DNA from: Bacillota bacterium
Lineage (GTDB): Bacteria; Bacillota; Syntrophomonadia; Syntrophomonadales; Syntrophomonadaceae
Assembly: GCA_023395515.1 (NCBI GenBank)
Contig: JAEWZB010000120.1
Span: 1-52,466, forward strand
DNA length: 52,466 bases
Reading direction: 5' to 3'
Shown here: positions 24,296 through 33,506 of the stretch, in pieces
How positions within the stretch are numbered: the first letter of the stretch is position 1
Layout of the letters: each line of letters starts with the position of its first letter
The notes under the pieces: model-generated
Told to the model about the DNA's origin: nothing
Database searches by the model: none
Seen by the model: the letters and a program-made list of their open reading frames with translations, nothing else
Translations under genes and position numbers: made by a program

Positions 24296-25807
24296 TTATT
24301 TAAGCGGGTATTTTTTCAGTTCCGTTTTCATTACCTTGGCCACCCCATTCCTGGGCAGGTAATCGACAAAAACTACATCTTTAACCACTTTAAACTTAGC
24401 CAGGTTTTCGCGGCAGATGGTAAATATATCTTCTTCGGTTAATTCAGCTCCCGGCATTTTGGCTACAAATGCCTGGGGTACTTCTCCCCAAGTATCATCC
24501 CTCATGCCTACTACCGCAACTTCCGCAACTCCGGGATGCTTAGCTATGACTGCTTCTATTTCCGCCGGATAAATATTTTCACCGCCACTGACTATCATGT
24601 CCTTAAGGCGATCGACTACATAAATAAAACCATCCTCATCTTTTTTACCCATATCTCCGGAATGATACCAATTATTAATTATCACTTTAGCTGTTTCTTC
24701 GGGATTTCCCCAATATCCTTTAAAGATTTGGGGCCCATTAATACATATCTCCCCAATTTCTCCCGCCGGCAATTCTTCCCCCGTATCGGGATTTATAATT
24801 TTTATATCTCCATGAAATACCGGCTTGCCTACTGATTCGTGTTTATCCATTCCCATATCATGATTCCAGAAAGTTACCGCCCCGGCATACTCCGTAATAC
24901 CAAAAACATTTTCCACTTCAATATTCAAATCTTTATAGGCTCTGATTAAGGAACCAGGAACTATAGAGCCACCACATACAATATGATCTAAGGAAGATAA
25001 ATCCATTTTATCTACATCAGGAACATTCAACATAAATGTAAGCATCAGGGGAACAGTCATCATAAAATTAATTCTATGTTCTTCAACTGCTTTCCAGACA
25101 TTAACCGGATTAAATTCGTGGAGAAATACTGTAGTACAGCCATTGTGTATATTAGTTATTATAGGGGCCAGCCCGCCGATATGAAATAAAGGTGCTACCG
25201 ATAAGAAACGGAAACGATAATTCCAGCGTATACTGCAACTATGTCCAGCCGTAACAAATAACATATTTTTATGGGTGAGCATAGCCCCCTTTGGCTTACC
25301 GGTGGTACCGGAAGTATACATAATAATTGCTGTATCTTCATCACCACTAACCGGTTGGGATTCGGTAACCGGACGGCCATTTAATGCTTCATGGTAACTA
25401 ATATCGGTATCTGATTTCCCCACCACAATATATGTGCGTACCATTATCTCAGAGCGCATACTATCTACTACTTCAGCAAATTCTTGGTCGTAAACCAGCA
25501 CTGAAGCACCACAGTTATTTAAAATATAGGTTAACTCGGCGGCCTGCAGCCGCCAGTTAAGGGGAACGGTAATTCCATCAGCTTTGGCCACAGCAAACAT
25601 TACCGATACAACATGTTCATTATTACGACATAAAATTGCCAGGCGATCACCGGGGAAAAAATTGTTTGCCTTCAGGAAGTGTACAAACTGATTGATTCTC
25701 TCATTAGCTTCCTTATAAGTGTAAATGTAGCCGTTGCCTACAAACGCTTCAAGGTCCGGCGATAAGTACGCCCGGTTAGCCATCATTTTTCCTATATTAA
25801 CGCCCAT
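24296..25807 (-). CDS. Acyl-CoA synthetase (long- or medium-chain fatty acid-CoA ligase type)
   Basis: A complete 503-residue ANL enzyme. It has the phosphate loop YTSGTTGKPKGAM (about residues 168-180), FGITEYAG, YHSGDMGKKDEDGFIYVVDR with ribose-binding D and hinge R, SGGENIYPAEIE and the catalytic lysine in NGVAKVMK. It activates carboxylic acids to CoA thioesters. It follows the 530-residue acyl-CoA dehydrogenase gene by 28 bp, in the same direction, with RBS GGGGGAG, so the pair likely begins beta-oxidation of one substrate. It is a different gene from the truncated synthetase at the window start. Confidence 0.92.
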   Translation of the reverse strand: MGVNIGKMMANRAYLSPDLEAFVGNGYIYTYKEANERINQFVHFLKANNFFPGDRLAILCRNNEHVVSVMFAVAKADGITVPLNWRLQAAELTYILNNCGASVLVYDQEFAEVVDSMRSEIMVRTYIVVGKSDTDISYHEALNGRPVTESQPVSGDEDTAIIMYTSGTTGKPKGAMLTHKNMLFVTAGHSCSIRWNYRFRFLSVAPLFHIGGLAPIITNIHNGCTTVFLHEFNPVNVWKAVEEHRINFMMTVPLMLTFMLNVPDVDKMDLSSLDHIVCGGSIVPGSLIRAYKDLNIEVENVFGITEYAGAVTFWNHDMGMDKHESVGKPVFHGDIKIINPDTGEELPAGEIGEICINGPQIFKGYWGNPEETAKVIINNWYHSGDMGKKDEDGFIYVVDRLKDMIVSGGENIYPAEIEAVIAKHPGVAEVAVVGMRDDTWGEVPQAFVAKMPGAELTEEDIFTICRENLAKFKVVKDVVFVDYLPRNGVAKVMKTELKKYPLK

Positions 25808-25835
25808 TTAATAACTCCCCCTTTTTTACCTTGGT

Positions 25836-27428
25836 CTACCCCTGTTCCACTTCTCTTAAAGCAATATCTTGGTAAGCATGGCCAAGTTCATGACAAAACT
25901 TATCCCATCTCATGCTGACCTTAACCGTTTCATCATCAGCTTGTAATAAATTAGGCCAAGCCACTAACTCCGCCATTTCAACAGACAATTTTTCCACTAC
26001 TTCCGGTTCTCCCCCGGCCAGAATGTTTTCTACAAACTCCGTAGGACTATACCAAGTTGAGGCTTTTTGTAAATCACGGTGAATTTGCATCAATAAAACA
26101 TTGCGGGGTCCTTCCCATAACTCATTTACGGCTGAATCCCGATATAATCTGGGTAAAACTGAAAAATCCTCCATAACCCCATGTCCGCCGAAAAACGACA
26201 TGCCCGTTCTTATAACATCAGTAGAATCATAAGAAGCCGTAATTTTTTGCAGCATGATAAGTTCCCTGGTATTAAATACTTCTTTTCGTTCTGCCAAAGT
26301 TGGTTCTCCCTTAACTGCATTAGCTAATCCCCCCTGGGCAATAACCTTTTGATATAACTTAAAAGCACCGGCCGTAGTCCGGCGGGCCGTTTTCTCAATC
26401 TCGGCTAATTGACCCAGAACTAGAGGGAAATTACCTATTTTCAACCCGAAAGCATCCCGGAATTTAACATACTGACCAGCTTCACGCACGGCCCGGGTCA
26501 TAAAAGCAGCCGCCGACAATCCTACGGTAAGCCGTGAATAAGAGAGTACAATTCCTACTATATTAGCTACTCCCCGGTCTAAGGGGCCAACTTCATAAGC
26601 AACTGCTCCATTAAAAGTCAGCTCTCCGGTAGTTAATTCACTAGTTCCCATTTTCCATTTAATACGGTCGATAGTATAACCGTTTCTAATTTCTTTCTCC
26701 TTATTACCCGGCAGCCAGGAGGGTACTACAAAAAGTGCTACCTTTTCTGAGCCTTGAGGCTTAGCAGTAACCATAGAATAATCGGCATGAGTTGCGGAAC
26801 AAAAAAACTTAGTGCCATAAAGGCGCCATTGTCCATCTTCTTGCACAGCTTCCAATACATTGGCGGGAATATCGGAACCTCCCTGGATTTCCGAAATATA
26901 TTGGGCACCGATAGCAAAATCTCCATCTATGCCTTCCTGACAATGTTGTAGAATAGTTTTGAGTTCGGGAGTATCGGCATAACGTTCTATAACTGCGACC
27001 ATGCCTTCCGTACAAGTAATGGGGCAGGCTACACAAGCTTCACCATTCTGATAGATCAAATACATTTTAATTAATTTGGTCCAGGGTGATGTTTGGCTGG
27101 AAAATAAAGCCTCAGAAAAGATTTCTTTTTCCATAATTTCTGTTTCGTGGGGCCGTACAATACGGTCAATACGATTCAAATGTCCATCATAATGCATCAT
27201 GTAAGGACGCTTCTCCGGATAAGCAATAGCTTGTGCCATCTGGTTCCAGCGGTAAGAGGTTTTGACCGATATTTTCCGGGCTTCCTCATCTACCTTCTCC
27301 CATTCTTCACCCACGAAATGCTTAACTGTTTTTTGTATAAAAGGGTCATCCGCATAAAAATCCACCTGATTGCGCCAATCTAAAAAATCCTTGAAATTAT
27401 AAGGATTAAACCGATTAGGTAACGACAT
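25836..27428 (-). CDS. Large acyl-CoA dehydrogenase
   Basis: A 530-residue flavin enzyme oxidising acyl-CoA to enoyl-CoA. It has the FAD region ISEIQGGSDIP, TARRTTAGAFKLYQK and the C-terminal FFGGHGVMED...RDSAVNELWEGPRNVLLMQ, which is nearer to the AidB/large ACAD branch than to the ~380-residue butyryl-CoA branch. ATG 27428 follows AGGAGGTG. It is divergent from an XRE regulator gene that leads a second, shorter acyl-CoA dehydrogenase, so one regulator may control both directions. Confidence 0.88.
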   Translation of the reverse strand: MSLPNRFNPYNFKDFLDWRNQVDFYADDPFIQKTVKHFVGEEWEKVDEEARKISVKTSYRWNQMAQAIAYPEKRPYMMHYDGHLNRIDRIVRPHETEIMEKEIFSEALFSSQTSPWTKLIKMYLIYQNGEACVACPITCTEGMVAVIERYADTPELKTILQHCQEGIDGDFAIGAQYISEIQGGSDIPANVLEAVQEDGQWRLYGTKFFCSATHADYSMVTAKPQGSEKVALFVVPSWLPGNKEKEIRNGYTIDRIKWKMGTSELTTGELTFNGAVAYEVGPLDRGVANIVGIVLSYSRLTVGLSAAAFMTRAVREAGQYVKFRDAFGLKIGNFPLVLGQLAEIEKTARRTTAGAFKLYQKVIAQGGLANAVKGEPTLAERKEVFNTRELIMLQKITASYDSTDVIRTGMSFFGGHGVMEDFSVLPRLYRDSAVNELWEGPRNVLLMQIHRDLQKASTWYSPTEFVENILAGGEPEVVEKLSVEMAELVAWPNLLQADDETVKVSMRWDKFCHELGHAYQDIALREVEQG

Positions 27429-27645
27429 TATTCCCACCTCCTAATTTTTTAAAAAACTAACTTTTTTACCCCCCTTCATATTTTTTATCTTTTACGTTTT
27501 GTTATATTTATTACATTATGTTGATTTTAATATATTTTAATTTATGCCAAAAGTCAAATACAGAAAGTAAGCTCTTACTAATTATTTATTAGTTTTATAC
27601 TTATATATGCAGGTTTTTATAAAGTAAAGGTGAAGTTATAAATAT

Positions 27646-27673
27646 TTGCTTTTGTAAATTTTATGACTATACT
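27646..27673 (+). promoter_or_regulatory. Probable promoter of the XRE regulator operon
   Basis: TTGCTT (27646-27651), 16-bp spacer, TATACT (27668-27673), about 36 bp before the start codon, in an AT-rich divergent gap of 280 bp. Confidence 0.45.
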
Positions 27674-27708
27674 TACTATTAGCTAAGAAGTTTAAGAGGA
27701 GCGGAATA

Positions 27709-28089
27709 ATGAACTATAAAGAGATTGGTTATCGTATACAAATTGCCCGTGAAGAGGCAGGCTATAATCAGAAAGAGTTATCTGAAATACTTGGTATCTC
27801 CCAAGCTAGTTTATCTAATTATGAAAAAGGCAAACGGCGGGTATATTACCCTCAATTACAAGCGATTGCCGACACTTTAGGCCGTCCTCTGGATTATTTC
27901 ATGCGCCCTATTGAAGGAAATACACTTACAACCAACTATAATTCTCCCGATGAATTCGGGGAAATATTGGAATTATTAATTGAATTGAAAGACTTGCCTA
28001 GAGAAGATCGCAAATCAGTAATTGATTACATAAAATGGCTGAAATCTAAACGGAAGGGTGAAAGACATGATAAGTTTTCAGATGAGTAA
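27709..28089 (+). CDS. XRE-family helix-turn-helix regulator
   Basis: A 126-residue protein with an N-terminal HTH_3 domain (residues 5-62: YRIQIAREEAGYNQKELSEI, ISQASLSNYEKGKRR) and a short C-terminal helical part (EFGEILELLIELKDLPREDRKSVIDYI). Its end overlaps the start of the next acyl-CoA dehydrogenase gene by 23 bp, so translation is coupled. The position between two acyl-CoA dehydrogenase genes suggests control of fatty-acid oxidation, possibly sensing an acyl-CoA; this is inferred. Confidence 0.85.
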   Translation: MNYKEIGYRIQIAREEAGYNQKELSEILGISQASLSNYEKGKRRVYYPQLQAIADTLGRPLDYFMRPIEGNTLTTNYNSPDEFGEILELLIELKDLPREDRKSVIDYIKWLKSKRKGERHDKFSDE

Positions 28090-29197
28090 GGAGCAGAGTA
28101 AGCAAGTAAAATTAGTCCAAGAACTGGCCGTAGAAAAGATAGCTCCCTTAGCCTTAGAAATGGACCAGGTTGATGGTGAATTCAACTGGCATTTTGTTAA
28201 TCTTTTGGCTAAACAAAACTTAATCGCTCCTATTATACCCCAGAAACATGGGGGGCGAGGCTTAAATTACCTAACCTTAGCCATGTTAATTGAGGAAATC
28301 GCTGCCGCATGTGCCGGCCTTGCTGCTGCTATGGTAGGAACAATGCATGCAATTTTACCTATAATGATAGCCGGTACTACCCAACAAAAAGAAACCTTCC
28401 TGCCCTTATTAACTGGAAAACCACCTGCCTTGGCTTCCTTCGCCCTTACTGAACCCCATGGCGGTTCTGATATTGAAAATTTACATACTATGGCTAATTA
28501 TAATAGTGAAACCATTACCCTTAATGGGGTAAAAGATTATGTCATCAACGGTGCTGTGGCTAATTTTATTACCGTATGCGCTAATAGTAATCCCTCTGCT
28601 AGAAGGGGATTTCAGCTTTTTGTAGTTCCGGCGGATAAAGTAAAGGTTAATCTTATTCGCAACACCATGGGTATTAAATATGCTAACACTGCCCAAATAA
28701 CTCTTGATAATGTAGAACTAGGGGAAGAATTGGCCATAGGCAACCGTGATAGTGGGTATCTATTATTAAGCCATACCTTAGATATCGGCCGGGCTTTAAT
28801 TGCCGCCATTGAAGTAGGCATAGCCCGGGCCGCTTATCAACTAGTTTTGGATTATGCCCGTGAACGCCATCAATTCGGGCGCCCCATCTTTTCCAACCAA
28901 GGCATATCTTTTCCCTTGACTACCATGGCAACTTCTATTGAAGCAGCCAGATTAATGGTCTGGCGAGCTTGTGATTTAATAGATAAAGAAGGGGATTTCA
29001 CCTTAGCCTCCTCTATGGCTAAAATGCATGCCAGTGAAGTAGCCCAGTCAGTCACAGCCGGTGCTATAGATATAATCGGGGCTGCCGCTTATGATACTAA
29101 CCATATAGCTAATGTCTATTTCAGGGATGCTAAAGTTTGCAGCATCGTAGGCGGCACTAATAACATCCAAAAGATGATTATTTCCTCATTATTATAA
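28067..29197 (+). CDS. Acyl-CoA dehydrogenase (short/medium-chain type)
   Basis: A 376-residue enzyme of the usual ~380-residue family. It has the FAD/substrate block SFALTEPHGGSDIEN, the helix RHQFGRPIFSNQGISF and the C-terminal VGGTNNIQKMIIS. The catalytic base position was not pinned down. ATG 28067 is chosen because AAGGGTG lies just upstream; GTG 28058 and ATG 28082 are alternatives. It is translated overlapping the XRE regulator gene. Electrons would normally go to an ETF, but no ETF gene is in the window. Confidence 0.9.
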   Translation: MISFQMSKEQSKQVKLVQELAVEKIAPLALEMDQVDGEFNWHFVNLLAKQNLIAPIIPQKHGGRGLNYLTLAMLIEEIAAACAGLAAAMVGTMHAILPIMIAGTTQQKETFLPLLTGKPPALASFALTEPHGGSDIENLHTMANYNSETITLNGVKDYVINGAVANFITVCANSNPSARRGFQLFVVPADKVKVNLIRNTMGIKYANTAQITLDNVELGEELAIGNRDSGYLLLSHTLDIGRALIAAIEVGIARAAYQLVLDYARERHQFGRPIFSNQGISFPLTTMATSIEAARLMVWRACDLIDKEGDFTLASSMAKMHASEVAQSVTAGAIDIIGAAAYDTNHIANVYFRDAKVCSIVGGTNNIQKMIISSLL

Positions 29198-29231
29198 TGA
29201 ATGTAAGAGGACCAAAACAGAAAAACATAAA

Positions 29232-29265
29232 AATCGCGAACCAACTTAAATGATTCGCGATTTTG
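29232..29265. terminator. Terminator after the acyl-CoA dehydrogenase gene
   Basis: AATCGCGAA (29232-29240) and TTCGCGATT (29254-29262) form a perfect 9-bp stem followed by T-rich sequence on the plus strand and A-rich before it, so it can also serve the convergent bfr gene. Confidence 0.75.
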
Positions 29266-29295
29266 ACTATAGATTTAGCCGTTATAAACAGTTGC

Positions 29296-29763
29296 TTAAT
29301 CCGTTTTAGTCGATAAAAATATGGGCAAGGTCATTTGTTCAATCTGATCCAGCAGTTCCTCAATCCCGTCCATATGGCTGTCCTCGTCATTTAAAATACC
29401 TGCTAATACGTCGCGGGTAGCATAATCGCTTACTTCCTCAGCCAGCTTTATAGCCGCATTATAAGCCTCGATCGCACCTACTTCTGCCAGACGGTCATTT
29501 TCAAGCTGCGCCGGAACCTCGCCGCCTATGTGGATATCTTTAAGCTTGCTTACGATAGGTGTTCCTTCCAGGAAAAGAATCCTCTCAATGAGCTTTTCAG
29601 CATGCTTCATCTCATCAATAGCCCGTTTTTCGAAATGTTCATGCAGTTTACCATAACCCCAATCCGCACACATCTCGGCATGAACTATATACTGGTTAAT
29701 CGCGGTCAGTTCATCCGCCAGGAGTGAGTTCAAGGTTGCAATCAGTTTATCATTCCCTTTCAT
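29296..29763 (-). CDS. bfr: Bacterioferritin
   Basis: A 155-residue four-helix iron store. The ferroxidase residues E18, E51 and H54 are in place, with later EGAIEAYN-like and EDSHMD motifs for the second half-site. M52, the residue that binds heme in bacterioferritins, is present (IDEMKHAEKL). The start is ATG 29763 behind GGGAGG. Single gene; useful for oxygen and iron defence in an anaerobe. Confidence 0.93.
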   Translation of the reverse strand: MKGNDKLIATLNSLLADELTAINQYIVHAEMCADWGYGKLHEHFEKRAIDEMKHAEKLIERILFLEGTPIVSKLKDIHIGGEVPAQLENDRLAEVGAIEAYNAAIKLAEEVSDYATRDVLAGILNDEDSHMDGIEELLDQIEQMTLPIFLSTKTD

Positions 29764-29797
29764 AAAAAAACCTCCCAACTACCAATAAATTAAGATG

Positions 29798-29826
29798 AGA
29801 ATACCAGTTCCTGATCCGAATGTCCA
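29798..29826 (-). promoter_or_regulatory. bfr promoter
   Basis: On the minus strand TGGACA (29826-29821), 17-bp spacer, TATTCT (29803-29798), about 35 bp before the start codon. No clear Fur-type dyad was seen. Confidence 0.5.
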
Positions 29827-29859
29827 GACTTTTCTTAAAGTACTGTTCAGTTATTCTCT

Positions 29860-31653
29860 CTATTCTGAAGCGGCCAAGGTAACACAAATACCTTTTTCCG
29901 CCGGGTTGAACTGATACCAGAATACAATCCTCCCATCGGCCAAAATCCCCAAAATATGAGGCTCTGCTGCCGTAACCACGACAATCTCCGGTTCCACCTT
30001 AAGTGTCTCCAGGTTAATCCGGTTCAAGTAATGCCTGTCATTAACCATATCATTCCCTAACCTTTGGCTGGTAACAAATGCTGCAAAATCCTGCCTTACA
30101 TAACATTGGTAATCAAAGCGGATATAACCGGTATCTCCGGGTGGGCCAATCTCAATCTCCGTTACTTTACCGGTATGAAAATCCAGAAAGGAAGTTTTAT
30201 ACCCCTCTGTTTTTTGCTTCTCATCACACCAGTACTCATTAACAAACAGCAGCCCGGTATCATAACGAATACCACCGGTAGCCAAGGACCCTTCAGTCAT
30301 GATATCATAGGTGGTTTTTGTACCTTTATCCAAATCGCATAAAGTAAAACCTGCAGTGCATTCATAACCTGTCAGGGTAGTGATTACTTTTCGGTCATCG
30401 GCGACAAATCTGGGAAAAAAATGATAAGAAGGACCAATGGGCGCACCCCGGGATGGCCTTTTCAGCTGCGGTTTAACCGTTTGGGCCAGGAGCTTTTCTT
30501 TTCCATCTTCCAGGATGACAAGTTTTACCCCTATTTCATCAGTATAGACAATCTGTTTTAAGTCGGCGGATATGTCATAACCACCGAAATATACTGTCCA
30601 AAATCCATTTCGGTCAAATTGCGGTTCCCGGTTAATTTTAGCTGTAATAATGTCCGGCAAAAGGATTTCTTGCTCAAACTCCAAATCTAGTCCATATATT
30701 AATACCTTATCCTGGAGACGGACCATCAATTTACCGCCTTTGTAGTTAACCTCGTTATAATTAATACGATCTTTTAGCTTCACTTGCTTATCAATCTTCA
30801 TATTATCCGGATTAAGCAGCATTAAAGCCGGGGGTTCTTTCTCATTGTGGGGGGCGTAAGCAATAATTAGTTTCCCCTCTACCTCTCCCACCATATAAAT
30901 TTCCTGTAAATCACCATCAAAACCATCAATCACCGGAAATGTTTTAACCTCCCCGGTCAAGACTACCAAATGATTATTGATAAACTCCCTCTGCCCTTCC
31001 ACAAAATATAGGCTGCCATCTGCCCGCTCTTTTAAAGTTAAAGTGTGCCTGCTGTCAACCCGGCGGTTTACATAAGTATCATAGTGTTCCAATTCTATGG
31101 TAATAAAACCATCACTGCTCCGAGTCACTCTAGCTAGATGTACACCCCAACTATTCTGTTCCTTATAACCGGGCTTAGTTTGCTCTGAATTGTTTCCGAA
31201 TACAAAGGCCTCTTTTTCCGGTTTATAGTAATAGTCCGGTATTTCGCTAACATCCAGAGCAGTTAGATTAAAATAGCGTTCAGCGTACTTCAGAACCTCA
31301 GCCAACGGAAAGAGAAAGTGCATACTCTCTTCACTCTCTTTTTCCAGATTGGCTGTACCTTTTTCTTCCTGATATTTCACCCCACAAAACTGGGCCACGG
31401 CGGCTGGGTCAATTTCCTGCGCCGAATGAAACTCCCAAGTATTACCGATAGTATAAATCGCGTCATATATATACTCCTGCCAAAGCTGTTCCAGTTGTGC
31501 CGCATCAGTAATTTCACTAGTTACTGTGCTAACAGTTTCAGTATCATTATTTCCTGCTGAGGTACAGCCTGCCAAAACGGAAAGTGCAACTATAATTAGT
31601 CCCATAAATAGCCATCGTTTAATATGCTCATTCACTAATTGCACTTTTAACAT
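29860..31653 (-). CDS. Lipoprotein, beta-propeller-like, function unknown
   Basis: A 597-residue exported lipoprotein (lipobox VLAGC, Cys 30) with no family recognised. The body is rich in beta-strand repeats such as KLIIAYAPHN, KLMVRLQDKVLIYG and GRIVFWYQF, each 40-60 residues apart, which suggests a propeller fold. It is the last gene of a reverse operon with an ArsR-type regulator, a small coiled-coil membrane protein and a five-helix membrane protein. GTG 31644 has a better-spaced GGAG and may be the true start. Confidence 0.65.
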   Translation of the reverse strand: MLKVQLVNEHIKRWLFMGLIIVALSVLAGCTSAGNNDTETVSTVTSEITDAAQLEQLWQEYIYDAIYTIGNTWEFHSAQEIDPAAVAQFCGVKYQEEKGTANLEKESEESMHFLFPLAEVLKYAERYFNLTALDVSEIPDYYYKPEKEAFVFGNNSEQTKPGYKEQNSWGVHLARVTRSSDGFITIELEHYDTYVNRRVDSRHTLTLKERADGSLYFVEGQREFINNHLVVLTGEVKTFPVIDGFDGDLQEIYMVGEVEGKLIIAYAPHNEKEPPALMLLNPDNMKIDKQVKLKDRINYNEVNYKGGKLMVRLQDKVLIYGLDLEFEQEILLPDIITAKINREPQFDRNGFWTVYFGGYDISADLKQIVYTDEIGVKLVILEDGKEKLLAQTVKPQLKRPSRGAPIGPSYHFFPRFVADDRKVITTLTGYECTAGFTLCDLDKGTKTTYDIMTEGSLATGGIRYDTGLLFVNEYWCDEKQKTEGYKTSFLDFHTGKVTEIEIGPPGDTGYIRFDYQCYVRQDFAAFVTSQRLGNDMVNDRHYLNRINLETLKVEPEIVVVTAAEPHILGILADGRIVFWYQFNPAEKGICVTLAASE

Positions 31654-31710
31654 CTCCGTCCTTAATTTTACGTTTCACCTCTACATTTTACGTTTTTTAC
31701 CTCTAACATC

Positions 31711-32277
31711 TTACACCTTACGCCTTTTCCCCCCAGGCTTTAAATAAGAGATAACAACTAATGAAAGCATGATAATAAGAGCTATAAAAACTCCGGTTAA
31801 CAACATCTGACGGCTATGATAATAGGAAGGATTTTGTAAACTGCTTAAAGTCCTCTCCATCCAGACCGGCATCCAAGTGCTGCCAAAAAGGATAGCGGTA
31901 ATGGTACCCAAAACTTTAGCTATAATCCAATAGTAGTTAGTCAGTCCCCATTTAGTACGCAGAGCCAGCCACATCCCGGATATAAAGCTGCCTAGAATAC
32001 CCGGAATAATTAAAAACCAACTAAAGTATCTGGTCAAAAAATGAGCCGCCTGCATATTCCCCGGCTCAGTCACCAAGGTTGCAGATACTAGGGTAAGCAA
32101 GAGTATTCCTAACACCCCGGCCATTGCCAATATAACAAAGATTATATGAGCGATAAGCCAGCCCTGGTATTGCTTCTTACTTAACTTATTAAGCAAACGT
32201 TTAGAGATTAAAAGCATAATACCTATCAACACTGCTATAACTAATAAAGTAGATAATATCTCTAATAAATAAGCCAT
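31711..32277 (-). CDS. Five-helix integral membrane protein
   Basis: A 188-residue protein with five predicted membrane helices (about 4-24, 42-70, 88-110, 115-138, 158-180) and a basic C-terminus (KPGGKRRKV). It is vaguely like DUF2269-type membrane proteins, but I cannot assign it. It lies in an operon between a small coiled-coil membrane protein and a lipoprotein. Confidence 0.65.
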   Translation of the reverse strand: MAYLLEILSTLLVIAVLIGIMLLISKRLLNKLSKKQYQGWLIAHIIFVILAMAGVLGILLLTLVSATLVTEPGNMQAAHFLTRYFSWFLIIPGILGSFISGMWLALRTKWGLTNYYWIIAKVLGTITAILFGSTWMPVWMERTLSSLQNPSYYHSRQMLLTGVFIALIIMLSLVVISYLKPGGKRRKV

Positions 32278-32299
32278 TTTAAACCTTCCTTCAGTAAAC

Positions 32300-32557
32300 C
32301 TATTCTACTTCGCGCAGCATTTTTTCCATAGCTGCTACACGCTCCCGCATATCGGCAATATCTTCCGCAATTTGCTTTTGAAAAGAAGCAGATTCTTCCG
32401 CCACTGTACGGTACGCATTATCTTGATCTAATTGGGCATCTACCAGCATTTTAGTTTGGGCTATTTTAGAGCCTTGCCATATTACAACTACAACTAGTAT
32501 TAAAATCATAAAAGCCATAGCCGCAGCAAAAGCCATACCGGCATATTCTATAGTCAT
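32300..32557 (-). CDS. Small membrane protein with coiled-coil tail
   Basis: An 85-residue protein: one N-terminal membrane helix (residues 7-28), then a charged helix with heptad-like repeats (QKQIAEDIADMRERVAAMEK). The layout resembles PspB-like proteins, but no family is assigned. It follows the ArsR-type gene by 19 bp. Confidence 0.65.
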   Translation of the reverse strand: MTIEYAGMAFAAAMAFMILILVVVVIWQGSKIAQTKMLVDAQLDQDNAYRTVAEESASFQKQIAEDIADMRERVAAMEKMLREVE

Positions 32558-32576
32558 TTATTTACCCCCTTTCCTT

Positions 32577-32924
32577 TTAATTTTCACTAGTTTTCTTAAA
32601 AGTTAAAGATTTAACTGCTTCTGTAATGTGCTCTATATCAAGCATAATGGCAAATGGAACCAGCTCATAAAAATTCATCGCTTTGCCATCTTCAGATAAT
32701 TCCATCTGACTCTTTACTAACCCCGCTTCCTCCAGCCGTTTAAGATGCATATAAAGTAAAGGACGGCTGATTTGAGCTTCGCGGGCTAACTGACTTACAT
32801 GTATCCTGCGGTCTTTAAGTAATCCCATAACTTTTAAACGGTGAGGATTAGCTAATGCTTCTAAAATTTTTAATAATTCATCACCGGAAATCTGGGTTAG
32901 TTTAGAATTATTATTTTTATTCAT
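32577..32924 (-). CDS. ArsR-type winged-helix regulator
   Basis: A 115-residue HTH protein (ILEALANPHRLKVMGLLKD, VSQLAREAQISRPLLYMHLKRLEEAGLV). No metal-binding CxC or histidine set typical of metal-sensing ArsR members is seen. It is first in a four-gene reverse operon. A 38-bp perfect palindrome lies about 72 bp upstream and may be its operator. Confidence 0.82.
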   Translation of the reverse strand: MNKNNNSKLTQISGDELLKILEALANPHRLKVMGLLKDRRIHVSQLAREAQISRPLLYMHLKRLEEAGLVKSQMELSEDGKAMNFYELVPFAIMLDIEHITEAVKSLTFKKTSEN

Positions 32925-32995
32925 AACACCCGTAAATCAGCTCCTTCCTCTTAAAATAGTTAAATGACATTTACAAACAAAAACTGTTTATAAAA

Positions 32996-33033
32996 AACTA
33001 TCACCTGTAATAAATTTATTACAGGTGATAGTT
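32996..33033. repeat. 38-bp perfect palindrome
   Basis: AACTATCACCTGTAATAAA (32996-33014) is followed directly by its exact complement (33015-33033), with no spacer. On the minus strand TTGACA precedes it and TTTTTTAT follows, so it is both promoter-overlapping and terminator-like. It lies between the ArsR-type and PadR-type regulator genes, which diverge. Confidence 0.85.
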
Positions 33034-33099
33034 AAATGTCAAGAATATTTAATGAAAGAGCTGCATCTTTTTTATTAATTAAATAGTAATAAAGTAAAT

Positions 33100-33129
33100 T
33101 TGACATTAATGTATATCATACAGTATTAT
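33100..33129 (+). promoter_or_regulatory. Promoter of the PadR operon
   Basis: TTGACA (33100-33105), 18-bp spacer, TATTAT (33124-33129), about 20 bp before the PadR start codon. Confidence 0.6.
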
Positions 33130-33149
33130 GAATTTGAGGTGATACATAC

Positions 33150-33506
33150 ATGGATTCTATAGATGAACTTATAAATTCCCTAATTATAGAACTTAGACGG
33201 GGAACACTAATCCTCTCCGTTCTTAGCCAGCTTCATAATCCTGAATATGGATACTCTTTAGTTCAGAAACTAGAACAAACCAATACAGCTATTGAAGCAG
33301 GAACCCTTTATCCGTTATTACGCCGTTTAGAAAAACAAGGGCTGCTGATAAGTAATTGGGATACGACGGCGGCCCGGCCCCGCAAATATTACCTTATAAG
33401 TGACGAAGGTAAGCAAGTATATCAACGGTTAAAAACGGAATGGCGACAGCTTTCCATGCAGTTAGAAATCTTGTTAAAGGAGGATGATAATAATGGAGTT
33501 GATTGA
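33150..33506 (+). CDS. PadR family transcriptional regulator
   Basis: A 118-residue PadR winged-helix protein (RRGTLILSVLSQL, YGYSLVQKLEQ, EAGTLYPLLRRLEKQGLL, ARPRKYYLISDEG). It is coupled to a HAAS-domain membrane protein by a 14-bp overlap. Pairs of a PadR regulator and a HAAS/DUF1700 membrane protein are a common module in Firmicutes, where the membrane protein may control the regulator; the signal is unknown. Confidence 0.88.
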   Translation: MDSIDELINSLIIELRRGTLILSVLSQLHNPEYGYSLVQKLEQTNTAIEAGTLYPLLRRLEKQGLLISNWDTTAARPRKYYLISDEGKQVYQRLKTEWRQLSMQLEILLKEDDNNGVD

